NCBI GenBank assembly: GCA_030748805.1
Contig: JASMLG010000005.1
Span: 1 to 64,000, forward strand
DNA: 64,000 bases
Direction: 5' to 3'
Origin: Phycisphaerales bacterium
GTDB taxonomy: Bacteria > Planctomycetota > Phycisphaerae > Phycisphaerales > SM1A02
Position numbers and translations under genes: made by a program. Within the stretch, counting starts at the first letter, position 1, and every line of letters begins with the position of its first letter. Shown here piece after piece: positions 25,284 through 34,652 of this stretch. The notes beneath the pieces are model-generated. The model saw nothing but the letters and a program-made list of their open reading frames with translations, searched no databases and was not told the origin of the DNA.

Positions 25284-27113
25284 ATGTCAACTAATGTGCA
25301 ACAATCTATCAAGGAATCCCTACAGAGGGGGTTTGGATCCGTATTGGAATTGCAATGGAGCGATATTGACCCTGTGGTTCGAAAATCCCAAAACTCAAAG
25401 CATGGAGATTTTCAAGCAAATGGCGCGATGGGGCTAGGGAAACAAAATGGCATAAACCCAAGAGAGTTGGCTCAAAAAGTCGTTGACGAAACAGATTTTG
25501 GAAACATTGTTGAGTCAGCTGAAGTTGCTGGCCCTGGATTTATTAACATCCGACTAACAAACGAGTCGATTGTTTCAATGTTGCACATAATGGACACTTG
25601 TGATCTAGGTATTAAACCAGATATTGATACACATCCTGTTGTTATAGATTTGTGTGGGGTGAATGTAGCAAAGCAATTGCATGTTGGTCATTTGCGATCA
25701 ACAATTATTGGTGACACACTTGCTCGACTCTATGAACGGTTTGGTAGAAAGGTTTACCGTGAAAACCATCTTGGGGATTGGGGTTTGCCCATTGCAATGG
25801 TTCTAGAACGCCTGTTAGCCGAAAACATAAACCTTGACACCCTGTCGCTTGATGATCTAAATATTGCATACAAAAATGCACAACTGTGTGCAAAAGATGA
25901 CATTCGTGGAATTAGCGCAGCAAACAATTTGCTTGCGGGGCCACACAGGTTTGCTGAACTAGAAGAACAAAACGGTGGTGCTCTTGATGCGCAGGCCTCT
26001 GCAAAAAACGTATTAAACTCGCTTCAAAAGGGCGACATAGAGTTGCTTAATAAATGGCAAAAACTTATTGATTGCACAATGCGCTCTGTGTTTAAATCGC
26101 TTCAACTACTAAATGTAAAAATTGGTCCCGAAAACAATCGTGGAGAATCTTTCTATCGAGATAAACTAGGTGGGATAGTTCAAGAGTTTTTTGATGGTGG
26201 TTTTGCTGAAGAAGATGATGGGGCTGTTGTTGTTCGTTTTGAAAAAAGAAAGCGTCCAATGCTAATTCGCAAGTCAGACGGTGGTTTTTTATACGCCACT
26301 ACAGATCTTGCTGCAATAAAGTTTCGCACTCAAGAGCTTGGTGCAAACCGGGTTATTTATGTTGTTGATGCAAGGCAGCGGGATCATTTTAAAGATTTGT
26401 TTGATGCCGCATCGTTAATCGGTTGGAACAAAACTCCTGACGGTATCCCTGTTGAGTTTGTTCACATTCCTTTCGGATCTGTTCTTGGGGAGGATAAAAA
26501 ACCACTTAAAACAAGAAGTGGCTCGAACGTTACTCTGGACTCTTTGCTTCAAGAAGCCGTGGACAAAGGTACGTCCGAGGTTGTGTTGCGGTCAAAAGAC
26601 CCAAAATCACCAACACACAACATGTCAAAAGAAGAATTAGAAACAATTGGTCGGCAAATTGGAATTGGTGCCATCAAGTACGCAGATTTGTCAAATGATT
26701 TGGTTCGTGATTACGTTTTTGATATGGAGAGGATGGTTGCGTTTGATGGGAACACTGGTCCATACATACAGTACGCTTGTGCGAGAATAACATCTCTTAT
26801 TAATAGGGGTGGGGTGTTGGGTGTGGATTCCAATATTATTCTCCACGAACCAGTAGAGCGGGAACTAGCACTGCAATTATTGCAGTACAACAACGTTCTT
26901 CAAGACACCGTGAAACACCTAGAACCACACCGACTTTGCACATGGTTGTTTGAATTAACTGAAATATTCAATTCGTTCTATCAGTCTTGTCCCGTTTTAA
27001 GTGTTGAAGACGAGTCCGTCCGTTCGTCGCGTCTTAAACTTTCTGAACTTACTCGTAGAGTTGTTGTTGATGGGCTGGACATCCTCGGCATAGAATCTCC
27101 TAACCAAATGTAA
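25284..27113 (+). CDS. argS: Arginyl-tRNA synthetase
   Basis: ArgS charges tRNA-Arg. The class I signature appears as VAKQLHVGHLRSTIIGD near residue 140, followed by YRENHLGDWGLPIAM. The KMSKS-equivalent reads KPLKTRSGSNVTL near residue 408. The N-terminal additional domain (STNVQQSIKESL) and the C-terminal DALR helical domain (YACARITSLI through ESPNQM) are complete. I chose the ATG at 25284, giving 609 residues; the open frame extends to 25212 but this part overlaps the divergent MeaB gene and does not look like ArgS. The VKOR-DsbA gene follows after six bases. Confidence 0.95.
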   Translation: MSTNVQQSIKESLQRGFGSVLELQWSDIDPVVRKSQNSKHGDFQANGAMGLGKQNGINPRELAQKVVDETDFGNIVESAEVAGPGFINIRLTNESIVSMLHIMDTCDLGIKPDIDTHPVVIDLCGVNVAKQLHVGHLRSTIIGDTLARLYERFGRKVYRENHLGDWGLPIAMVLERLLAENINLDTLSLDDLNIAYKNAQLCAKDDIRGISAANNLLAGPHRFAELEEQNGGALDAQASAKNVLNSLQKGDIELLNKWQKLIDCTMRSVFKSLQLLNVKIGPENNRGESFYRDKLGGIVQEFFDGGFAEEDDGAVVVRFEKRKRPMLIRKSDGGFLYATTDLAAIKFRTQELGANRVIYVVDARQRDHFKDLFDAASLIGWNKTPDGIPVEFVHIPFGSVLGEDKKPLKTRSGSNVTLDSLLQEAVDKGTSEVVLRSKDPKSPTHNMSKEELETIGRQIGIGAIKYADLSNDLVRDYVFDMERMVAFDGNTGPYIQYACARITSLINRGGVLGVDSNIILHEPVERELALQLLQYNNVLQDTVKHLEPHRLCTWLFELTEIFNSFYQSCPVLSVEDESVRSSRLKLSELTRRVVVDGLDILGIESPNQM

Positions 27114-27119
27114 TTTATT

Positions 27120-28955
27120 ATGAACAAAACAGAACAAACACCACAAACAAATCCCATACTTTTTTATGTTGGCGCACTGCTGCTTTTGGTTTCACTCGCG
27201 GCTTCTTTCATGCTTGCTGGAACAAAACTAGGAATTTTCACAACCCTTCCTGGATGCGGAGTTGGAAGTGGGTGCGATGCTGTAACCAAGGGTCCTTGGG
27301 GAACTGTTCCGGTGATTGGTTGGCCCGTCTCGTTTGTTGGAGTGTCTTGGTTTGCCACGATTTTTGTTTTGTGGGTTCGTGGATGTTCAAGACATGTTTT
27401 GTTTTTGTGGGCGGTTCGAATCGGGGTTCTTGCATCACTTGGTTTCTTTTTAGTGATGTTGATGATTGGTCATTTTTGTAAGTGGTGTGCGTTGGCTCAT
27501 GTGTGTAACATCCTTTTTTGGGTTGTTGCAGAGTGTGTGGGCCGACAATTTGGAAAAGAAAAAGGATGCAGTTGCAACATACTTCTTCCATTTTTTGTTG
27601 TTTTTGTTTTTGTGTCGGTTGTTATGGGAGCAACACAGTTTTTTATATCTTCCCATCAAGATAGGCTCGACGAGGAGGCTGGGAAGATCAATGTTGAGGA
27701 TGTTATACGTGGTGAACAAAAAGAGTCCACCCTAAAGCTCCTTGATGCTACACACAGAATAGGGCCGGATGACGCGCCAGTAAAAATTGTTGTTTTTACT
27801 GATTATCAGTGCCCTGATTGTAAAAATCGTGAAAGAGAGCTCTCTGCTGTTGTTGCACAAAGAGACGATGTCTCGCTTTCTGTAAAACACTTTCCTATGT
27901 GCGCTGCGTGCAATGTGTATATGAATGGAAGAACAATGCACGCAAACGCGTGTTGGGCTGCTAGAGCAGCTGAGACAGCAGACATCCTTCGTGGTAACGA
28001 AGGATGGGAACAAATGCACAAGTGGCTTTTTGAGAATCGAGGAAGTTTTACAGATAAAACATTCCCGACTGATTTGGCTGCGATGGGATATGACCCAAAA
28101 ACATTTTTGTCTATTATGACAAGTGACGAAACTTTAATACGTGTTCAAAAAAACATAGATGATGCAAAAGCACTTGGTATCAAATTTACACCCATGATTT
28201 TTATAAATGGTGTTGAATATTTGTGGTATTACGGTGGAAAACAGGAGTCGGTCGCATCACTTGTTGATCGAGCAGCTGAATATATTAAAAATGGTGGCGA
28301 AGTTGTTGCCCCTCCGTCAGCGCAAGAAAAATTGGTTGAAGATTGGCGAAGGGGAAAGATATTAAAATCTAGGGGAAACGAAAACCTTTGTTGGACCGGA
28401 GATGGGCAGGTGGAGTTTGTTGTATGGGGAGATTACCAATCTCCTTATACAAGAGACCTAGATGTAGAAGTACAAAAACTTCTTCTAGAAGACCCATCAA
28501 AAATAAAATATTCGTTTAGACAGTTCCCAATGGAAGATTTATGTAATACAAGCGTAGCAAATGCCTCAAAGAAAAGTCCTGGATCATGCTATTTGTCAGA
28601 ACTTGTCGAAGCGGTGGAAATATTATCTGGACCCGACGCTCGTTGGGAATTACATAATTGGATTATTAGCCAGACATCTCCGATAGATTTAAACGCTGCA
28701 GAATCAAAAGCATTAAAACTTGCTGGAGTAGATTTAAGTGTTCTTAAAAGCGTTGCTTCTGGCAGTGATGTGGGTGGTCGAATCCAGCGCGATATTCTGG
28801 CTAAAAACAGGGTGTGGAGAAGAAGTATTCCAGTTATCACAATTGACAATCGTCTTTTGCCTTGGTGGGATAGCGATGTGCTGACCCCACTAGATTTGTT
28901 TCATTTAATCTTAGATGTTGTTGAAGAAGAGGGCTCAGAAGAAAACAAGCGATAA
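27120..28955 (+). CDS. VKOR membrane domain fused to two DsbA-like domains (second lacks the CXXC)
   Basis: This looks like a self-contained disulfide-forming machine. The N-terminal ~150 residues are a vitamin K epoxide reductase domain with several membrane helices, the loop cysteine pair in GCGVGSGCDAV, WPVSFVGVSWF, and the redox CKWC. Residues ~215-400 are a DsbA-like thioredoxin domain with active site CPDC and the cis-proline region KFTPMIFING. Residues ~430-605 are a second DsbA-like domain in which the active-site position reads SPYT, so no redox pair exists there, although the RRSIPVITIDN cis-proline region remains. VKOR regenerates oxidised DsbA using quinone. The 3' end overlaps the convergent sugar dehydrogenase gene by 55 bp. 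Confidence 0.87.
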   Translation: MNKTEQTPQTNPILFYVGALLLLVSLAASFMLAGTKLGIFTTLPGCGVGSGCDAVTKGPWGTVPVIGWPVSFVGVSWFATIFVLWVRGCSRHVLFLWAVRIGVLASLGFFLVMLMIGHFCKWCALAHVCNILFWVVAECVGRQFGKEKGCSCNILLPFFVVFVFVSVVMGATQFFISSHQDRLDEEAGKINVEDVIRGEQKESTLKLLDATHRIGPDDAPVKIVVFTDYQCPDCKNRERELSAVVAQRDDVSLSVKHFPMCAACNVYMNGRTMHANACWAARAAETADILRGNEGWEQMHKWLFENRGSFTDKTFPTDLAAMGYDPKTFLSIMTSDETLIRVQKNIDDAKALGIKFTPMIFINGVEYLWYYGGKQESVASLVDRAAEYIKNGGEVVAPPSAQEKLVEDWRRGKILKSRGNENLCWTGDGQVEFVVWGDYQSPYTRDLDVEVQKLLLEDPSKIKYSFRQFPMEDLCNTSVANASKKSPGSCYLSELVEAVEILSGPDARWELHNWIISQTSPIDLNAAESKALKLAGVDLSVLKSVASGSDVGGRIQRDILAKNRVWRRSIPVITIDNRLLPWWDSDVLTPLDLFHLILDVVEEEGSEENKR

Positions 28956-30076
28956 ATTTTCCCCTTGCGGGAATATGGGTTTTGAAACCCGCAAGCTAAA
29001 ATTTCTCCGTCTGGTGTTTCTCCAAAAGACGATATAGCTATTGGTGTGTTTTTAGCTATTCTTGTTGTCGTATAGGTTGTGTTGTCCTTTTCGTCTGGAA
29101 CAAGAGCCCAAATTCTTTTACTTAAATAGTCAGAATAAATATACGATCCAATTAGACTTGGTATTTCTGTTCCTCGATACACAAAGCCGCCAGTAATTGA
29201 TCCGCCCTGTCTTCTCCCATATTCAAATACTGGCTCAATTAATTCTTTTGTTGCTTCCTTGTTATTAGAAAACTCGTGTTTTCCCTCTCTAATGTTCCAA
29301 CCATAATTTCCACCCCTTTTTACTATGTCTATTTCTTCCCAAGCGTTTTGGCCGACATCTCCCGTCCAAAGCAAGCCTGTTTCTCTATCAAAACTCATTC
29401 TCCATGGATTTCGGAGCCCCCACGCCCACAGTTCTTCTCGTACACCATCTTGACCAACCAGCGGGTTGCTGCTTGGTATTGAATATGGTGTTTTCTCTGA
29501 TTTTGTGTCAATGTCAATACATATAACACTCCCAAGAAGCGTGTTTTTGTTTTGTCCGTTTTTGTGTGGGTCGTTTGCCGCGCCTCCATCACCTATGCCA
29601 ACATATAAATAACCATCTTGCCCAAACAGAACTGTCCCACCGTTGTGATTTGACCAAGGCTGAAGAACTTCTAAAATTATTTCTTCAGAGGAATTGTGTG
29701 CTTTTTCTGATTCTGTATCTTTTACAAACCTGGACAGCACGCTTCTCTTTGGTTTTTGAGCGCTATACCACACAAACATTTCGCCGTTTGTGGCGTATTC
29801 TGGATGAAACGCCAAGGACAACAATCCCTCTTCATCGTGAGTAACACCAACGCGATCTGATATATCAAGAAATGGTTGTTTTTCTGTTTCGTTTTTATTT
29901 GTTGAAACCCTGAGAACAAAACCGTTTTTTTCTACCACATACATTGTGTCTTTTTGAGTTCCATCAAAAAGAACCTGTATCGGCTCATTAAAAACAAGAG
30001 AAGTGTGTACGGGTTCGAGGTGAACTTTTGGGGAAAGTAACGCGAGAGCAAGTGGCACTATTTTATATAAACACAT
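28901..30076 (-). CDS. Secreted PQQ-dependent sugar dehydrogenase-family beta-propeller (GSDH/HHIP-like)
   Basis: Soluble aldose dehydrogenases of this family oxidise sugars with PQQ in the periplasm. The protein starts with a signal-like segment (YKIVPLALALLSP). Conserved blades include DEEGLLSLAFHPEYATNGEM, NHNGGTVLFGQDGYLYVGIG followed by DGGAANDP, the block ELWAWGLRNPWRMSFDRETG with WTGDVGQNAWEEID, and GGNYGWNIREGKHEF. These are the typical PQQ and calcium regions. Length is 391 residues. Substrate is unknown. The ATG overlaps the end of comEC by 19 bases, and the stop end overlaps the convergent VKOR gene by 55 bases, so transcripts of the two converge inside coding sequence. Confidence 0.85.
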   Translation of the reverse strand: MCLYKIVPLALALLSPKVHLEPVHTSLVFNEPIQVLFDGTQKDTMYVVEKNGFVLRVSTNKNETEKQPFLDISDRVGVTHDEEGLLSLAFHPEYATNGEMFVWYSAQKPKRSVLSRFVKDTESEKAHNSSEEIILEVLQPWSNHNGGTVLFGQDGYLYVGIGDGGAANDPHKNGQNKNTLLGSVICIDIDTKSEKTPYSIPSSNPLVGQDGVREELWAWGLRNPWRMSFDRETGLLWTGDVGQNAWEEIDIVKRGGNYGWNIREGKHEFSNNKEATKELIEPVFEYGRRQGGSITGGFVYRGTEIPSLIGSYIYSDYLSKRIWALVPDEKDNTTYTTTRIAKNTPIAISSFGETPDGEILACGFQNPYSRKGKIYRLFSSEPSSSTTSKIK

Positions 30077-32418
30077 GGCTCCATAGTATCAGGGTCTCTT
30101 GACCCATAGACACGCAATTCGCCATCCTCATTAATTATTGTTGTAATGTCACCATCAATTGCAGTAACAAACCTAACTGTTTTGTCTGGAATTATCCAAG
30201 AGTCTTTTGCGTGCCTCGTTCTGTTTGTGGACTGAAGAGCTACTTTTGGCAAAAGATTGTTTATAAGCTCCTGAGATTCGTGGCTCCACTGTCCGTGGTG
30301 TGGGAGTTCTATAACATCAATGTTTTTAAGGTTTTTTTGACCAAGTTGATTTATCCTTTTTTCATCAATATCGCCCGTAAACAAAATGGTTCGACCGGCT
30401 GTTTGAAGTGTTGTCACAATAGAAGACGCATTAGAACCAACATATTCTGTTTCCTTGTCTGGGGAAAGTATTGTGAGTGTTAGTGCTCCAAATTCCTCTG
30501 TCCACCCAGAAACTCCAGGCAAAATTTTTATTTTTTGGCGGTTTGCTTCAAAAATAATTTTTTGCAAGGATTTTGTTGGGTTTTGTGATGTTTGAGGCGC
30601 AATAATAATTTTTTGCACGCTGTAGTTTCTAAATATATCGATTAAACCCGCAAGGTGGTCAAGGTCTGCGTGTGTAATAATTATTGTGTCAATTTGTTTT
30701 ACATGTAGAGACCTAAGTTTGGGAATCACTATTTTGGTTCCCACATCTAAATTGTTTCTTGAGCCGGAATCTATCATGATGGTGTGCTCTGCGTGTTGAA
30801 TTACGTGACAAGTGCCGTGCCCAACATTAATTGTTGTAAGGGTTGTGGTGTTTTTTGGGTCATGTTTCACGCATAAAAAAACAATTAAAACAGGAAGGGT
30901 TGCCCATATCGCAAAGCGGTTTCTAACAAATAGTGACCAACAAGAAAACCATGCGATGGCACAGGTTGCTTGTATCCAAGAAAGTGAAGCGTTTTTAATA
31001 AAAGCGAGTGGAAAATTTCCAAACACAATGGTTAGTGACAACAGGCCATTTAAGGAATTTGAAAAAAGTGTGTTTAGTGGCTTGTCTAATAACGAAAAAC
31101 AAAACAGATCTCCACATGATTTTACTATCCCCAAAAACATTGTTATGGTTAACATTAATATTGCGGGCACGCTTGATAAAAGACCACTCGGTGCAATGCT
31201 TCCAAACACATGCGCGGTTATTGGGGAAACAACACACCACGCGCACAGGCCGGTAACCCACATTGAAACAACATACCTAATCGAAAGTTTTTTGATTTTC
31301 CCGTTATGATCTATCGGTCCAAGAATTTTCCATTGAATTTGTGGGAGTAAAACACACAGCGATGTTACTACTAAAAAGGTCAATTGAAATGAAACAGTGT
31401 TGGCACCTCTTGGATAACAAGACAGATACACAACTGCTGCAAATCCAAGAAAGCCTATGTTGTTACACCTAGTGCCAATTAGTTTATTGCCCGAAATAAT
31501 CAACACCATAATTATTGATCTAATAATTGGCGCCCTTAATTCAACAACACTAGCAATAACCAGCACTGTTAAAATGACTGTTGCTATATTGAGCAATGGG
31601 CTCGATTTGTTTTTAGTAAATATAAATGTTGCGATAAGAAGAATTATCCCAACATGAAGACCGCTTATTGCAAGGATGTGTGACATGCCCGCCTGCCTAA
31701 ACCTGTTTGAAATTGTCTCCCAGCCCTGACCGCGAATACCGAAAAACAGCGCGTTTGCAAGTTTTTTTTCTTCTTTTTTTAGGTTACAGAGTATGGATTG
31801 TTGCAGCATTTTTTTAAACACAACAAGTCTTGCGCTGGATTTTTTTATGTGTATTGTTGGGGATCCTAGAACATAAAAAGTAAACTGGTTGTTCTGGGTC
31901 TCCGATTCGTGAAGCCACCCAACACACCTAATTTTGTCGTTACGCCGAACCGGATATCTCCCTCTAAGTTGTACCCCTATTCGTGTCGGTTTAATGTTCG
32001 CACAGTTTGGTGGTGCCGCTTGTGCATAAAACCATGTTGTTGGAACGCGATAATCAAACTCTGCCATTTCTCCACTCGTGCGCTGTGATGTGATTGGGTC
32101 ACTAACAACAAAACAATCTAACTCACACAACTCGTTACGAAGGGCCAGAGACCATGGCGGTGCACTCTTTTCGTGTGCTGAAGTTGCAATAAAAATAAAA
32201 AACACAGAGATATATAACAAAAAGTTTTTTATCTCTTTTTTTGACACACAAAATCCAACACAAAGCGTGACCACCGACAACAAAAGTGCCCAAAAAGTAG
32301 TGTGTGTTGATACTCCATATATTGATCCAAAATATGATCCTAGAGATGCCGCGGCGCCGAGTGATGCAAATGGAGACCATTGAATTGGTGGCGGCTTTAT
32401 TTTCAGCGGGGAATTCAC
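30058..32418 (-). CDS. comEC: ComEC/Rec2-family DNA uptake channel
   Basis: ComEC carries single-stranded DNA across the inner membrane during natural transformation. The 786 residues show the complete layout: N-terminal helices and an OB-like domain (residues ~90-200), the competence channel starting near FRQAGMSHILAISGLHVGII, many membrane helices, and a C-terminal metallo-beta-lactamase domain beginning ATTLTTINVGHGTCH-like TTINVGHGTCHVIQ near residue 525, with IITHADLDHLAGL and VIELPHHGQWSHES as metal motifs. The HxDxxH motif reads THADLDH. The start lies at 32418 with no neighbour for 110 bp. Other competence genes are not present in the window, so actual transformability is inference. 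Confidence 0.93.
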   Translation of the reverse strand: MNSPLKIKPPPIQWSPFASLGAAASLGSYFGSIYGVSTHTTFWALLLSVVTLCVGFCVSKKEIKNFLLYISVFFIFIATSAHEKSAPPWSLALRNELCELDCFVVSDPITSQRTSGEMAEFDYRVPTTWFYAQAAPPNCANIKPTRIGVQLRGRYPVRRNDKIRCVGWLHESETQNNQFTFYVLGSPTIHIKKSSARLVVFKKMLQQSILCNLKKEEKKLANALFFGIRGQGWETISNRFRQAGMSHILAISGLHVGIILLIATFIFTKNKSSPLLNIATVILTVLVIASVVELRAPIIRSIIMVLIISGNKLIGTRCNNIGFLGFAAVVYLSCYPRGANTVSFQLTFLVVTSLCVLLPQIQWKILGPIDHNGKIKKLSIRYVVSMWVTGLCAWCVVSPITAHVFGSIAPSGLLSSVPAILMLTITMFLGIVKSCGDLFCFSLLDKPLNTLFSNSLNGLLSLTIVFGNFPLAFIKNASLSWIQATCAIAWFSCWSLFVRNRFAIWATLPVLIVFLCVKHDPKNTTTLTTINVGHGTCHVIQHAEHTIMIDSGSRNNLDVGTKIVIPKLRSLHVKQIDTIIITHADLDHLAGLIDIFRNYSVQKIIIAPQTSQNPTKSLQKIIFEANRQKIKILPGVSGWTEEFGALTLTILSPDKETEYVGSNASSIVTTLQTAGRTILFTGDIDEKRINQLGQKNLKNIDVIELPHHGQWSHESQELINNLLPKVALQSTNRTRHAKDSWIIPDKTVRFVTAIDGDITTIINEDGELRVYGSRDPDTMEPCVYIK

Positions 32419-32532
32419 GCCTCATATTGTTCTAGCTGGCAATGGCTACACATTAATTGTGGAGGTTTTTCTTGTTTAAGAATTTTTTCTTGTTAACACA
32501 ATGTAAAACTTGGTGTGGGGTACACTTTGCAA
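32419..32532. promoter_or_regulatory. Divergent promoter region comEC/holB
   Basis: The 114 bp between the comEC and holB starts are AT-rich and must hold promoters for both. The hexamer TACACT at 32521-32526 ends six bases before the holB ATG, a geometry that would give a leaderless holB transcript. No convincing -35 element was found 16-18 bp upstream of it. A GGAGG-like stretch at 32461-32465 is not followed by a usable start. Confidence 0.4.
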
Positions 32533-33555
32533 ATGAATAGTGTTATAGGTCAATCTAGAGCCATTAAAACACTGGTTGATTCCTTTAAAAATGACACGCG
32601 GCACCACGCTTGGATTTTTTCTGGTCCTCGAGGCGTTGGCAAATGCACCACAGCAATTCTTTTTGCTGAATCTGTTTTGGGCGATGATTTGGACTCCACT
32701 AAATCTCATAATGATTTGCATATCATCCGAAAGGAAGATGTTTCGTGGGCACAAAACCCTGCTCTTCAGCGAAAAAAACAAACAAACATCCCACTTGATT
32801 TATTAAGAGAACGAATGATTGGCGGGATGTCGTCAGATGGAAAACAACATGATTCCATCGCATACAAAACGCCTGTTGTGGGCAAGGAGAAGTTTTTTAT
32901 TATTGATGAGGCCGAACTTCTTGATGAAGCTGGGCAAAACGCCTTATTAAAAACATTAGAAGAGCCGCCTCTTGGGACAACTATAATACTTGTTACCTGT
33001 AGGGAAGATTTACTTTTGCCAACTATTCAAAGCAGGTGCCAACAACTTTCGTTTTCCCCTCTCTCTGAATCAGATATGCAAAAGTGGTCCGACGAATCAA
33101 ACTTGGATGCAAGTTCATCTAACCTGTTGTGGTCGCTGCGTTTTTCCAACGGGTCTCCTGGCATTGTTTGTGAAGCAATCGAGTCGGGGTTACCGGATCT
33201 TTCTGATTCTTTACAATCTTTTTTAACGCTCAATAATTCGGGTGATTATACGAACGCCACAGAAAAAATAATCCTGTTTATAGAATCTAACGTTTCTCGT
33301 TGGATAAAAGAAAACCCAAACACAAGTAAGGAAGCCGCAAACCGCAGGGCGCTGAATCTCGTGTTGCTATTGTTTGGGGAATCAGTGAGACAGTCTATCC
33401 GTAACAACCAAGAACCAAATGATGCCTTTTTGGCCACTGGTATTATTGTTGATATAGAAAAACAACTCACGACTAATATTTCTATTAAAGTTCTGGTTGA
33501 ATCTCTCTGTGCAAGATGGTCGAATCTTTGTGTTGGAGACGCACTGTTTGTGTAG
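32533..33555 (+). CDS. holB: DNA polymerase III delta-prime subunit
   Basis: The clamp-loader delta-prime subunit belongs to the AAA+ family. Walker A reads GPRGVGKCTT near residue 33, the Walker B region IIDEAELLDEAGQNALLKTL near 125, and the SRC motif TIQSRCQQL near 163. The C-terminal collar domain follows. The four-cysteine zinc module that normally sits between the first helix and the DEAE box is absent; that segment reads TKSHNDLHIIRKEDVSW. I chose ATG 32533 (MNSVIGQSRAIKTL); upstream in-frame codons have no support. A truncated gamma/tau-like protein is the main alternative, but the length of 340 residues and lack of a C-terminal extension favour delta-prime. Confidence 0.87.
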   Translation: MNSVIGQSRAIKTLVDSFKNDTRHHAWIFSGPRGVGKCTTAILFAESVLGDDLDSTKSHNDLHIIRKEDVSWAQNPALQRKKQTNIPLDLLRERMIGGMSSDGKQHDSIAYKTPVVGKEKFFIIDEAELLDEAGQNALLKTLEEPPLGTTIILVTCREDLLLPTIQSRCQQLSFSPLSESDMQKWSDESNLDASSSNLLWSLRFSNGSPGIVCEAIESGLPDLSDSLQSFLTLNNSGDYTNATEKIILFIESNVSRWIKENPNTSKEAANRRALNLVLLLFGESVRQSIRNNQEPNDAFLATGIIVDIEKQLTTNISIKVLVESLCARWSNLCVGDALFV

Positions 33556-33563
33556 ATTTTTGG

Positions 33564-34592
33564 TTAGCAGTATTGGTTAAAAAGGGCTTTTTTAAAACCG
33601 CCAAGCTTCTTTGTTTTTATATTGGAAGTAATTATCAATAACAGGATTCCAGAGGCAATCATAAAGGTGCTTAAAAGTTGTCCTCTAGAAAGACCCATTA
33701 TTAGCATCACTCCTTCATCTGGCTGTCTGTATGTCTCTGTAACAATACGAGAAACCCCATATAACAACAAAAAACTACTCGCTAGTATTCCTTGGTTTTT
33801 TGGTTTCCACCAAACAATACACATAACAAAAAACAAAAACGGACCCTCTGCCACAGCTTGGAATAGCTGCGATGGATACCACGCTGTCAACATTGGCTGG
33901 ATTGTTTCTATAACGCTCTGGTTACCAGCATACATTTCGCTCACTAATGTTTGGTGAAACGAGTTTCCTCCAGCAACAGTTCCTCGTAACGGTTCTAGTT
34001 TTTCAAGTTGTTCGCCAAATTGGGCTGGGTTTTGAAGCCACACATCTGTTATTTCTGATGGATATTTTACTGACCATGCTGGTGGACGAAGTTGGCAGTC
34101 GGCAGAAAGAGCTTTGCCCCAAAGTTCTCCGTTTATAAAATTTGCAACTCGACCAAAAAAAAGTCCTGGGGTTGCACACAGCGCACCAATGTCAATTAGG
34201 TGTAGCAATGGTACCTTGTTTCTTTTTCCCCAAATAATAAGCGCTACTAATACTCCAATCATTCCACCGTGGCTTGCCATGCCTCCATCTTGAATTGCAA
34301 GAAGCTTCCACCATGGAAACTCGTTAGTGAATGTGTAGAGCAGTGAGGGGTCATAAAACAAGCAATATCCAACCCTGCCTCCAATCAAAACTCCTAACAC
34401 AGATGCAAATATAAAGTCGCCGGCACGTCTTGGCTCGATTGCTGATATTTTTTTTCTTCCCATCCAGCGAATAAGCGCCCACGCAACAATAAAACCTGCA
34501 ATATATGCAAGCCCGTACCAGCGCAATCCAAAGGTTTCGGTTATTTGGATAGCAAATGGGTCGAGTTGGTGAAGATATGATTGGTCAATCAT
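33564..34592 (-). CDS. lgt: Prolipoprotein diacylglyceryl transferase
   Basis: Lgt attaches diacylglycerol to the lipobox cysteine of prolipoproteins in the inner membrane. The diagnostic GRVANFINGELWG (Lgt signature) is near residue 150 and ASHGGMIGVLVALI near residue 108, with the first helix region LRWYGLAYIAGF. Seven hydrophobic segments can be counted. The ~60-residue periplasmic stretch between SVKYPSEI and QSVIETI is longer than in E. coli. The ATG at 34592 (MIDQSYLHQL) is preferred; an upstream ATG at 34643 would add 17 residues. The window encodes at least seven predicted lipoproteins that would be Lgt substrates. The gene is divergent from trpD. Confidence 0.93.
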   Translation of the reverse strand: MIDQSYLHQLDPFAIQITETFGLRWYGLAYIAGFIVAWALIRWMGRKKISAIEPRRAGDFIFASVLGVLIGGRVGYCLFYDPSLLYTFTNEFPWWKLLAIQDGGMASHGGMIGVLVALIIWGKRNKVPLLHLIDIGALCATPGLFFGRVANFINGELWGKALSADCQLRPPAWSVKYPSEITDVWLQNPAQFGEQLEKLEPLRGTVAGGNSFHQTLVSEMYAGNQSVIETIQPMLTAWYPSQLFQAVAEGPFLFFVMCIVWWKPKNQGILASSFLLLYGVSRIVTETYRQPDEGVMLIMGLSRGQLLSTFMIASGILLLIITSNIKTKKLGGFKKALFNQYC

Positions 34593-34652
34593 TGGTGCAA
34601 TGGTACCTTGCCTGTGTTTCTTTGGTGACTCACAGAGTATCATTCTGTTGTC

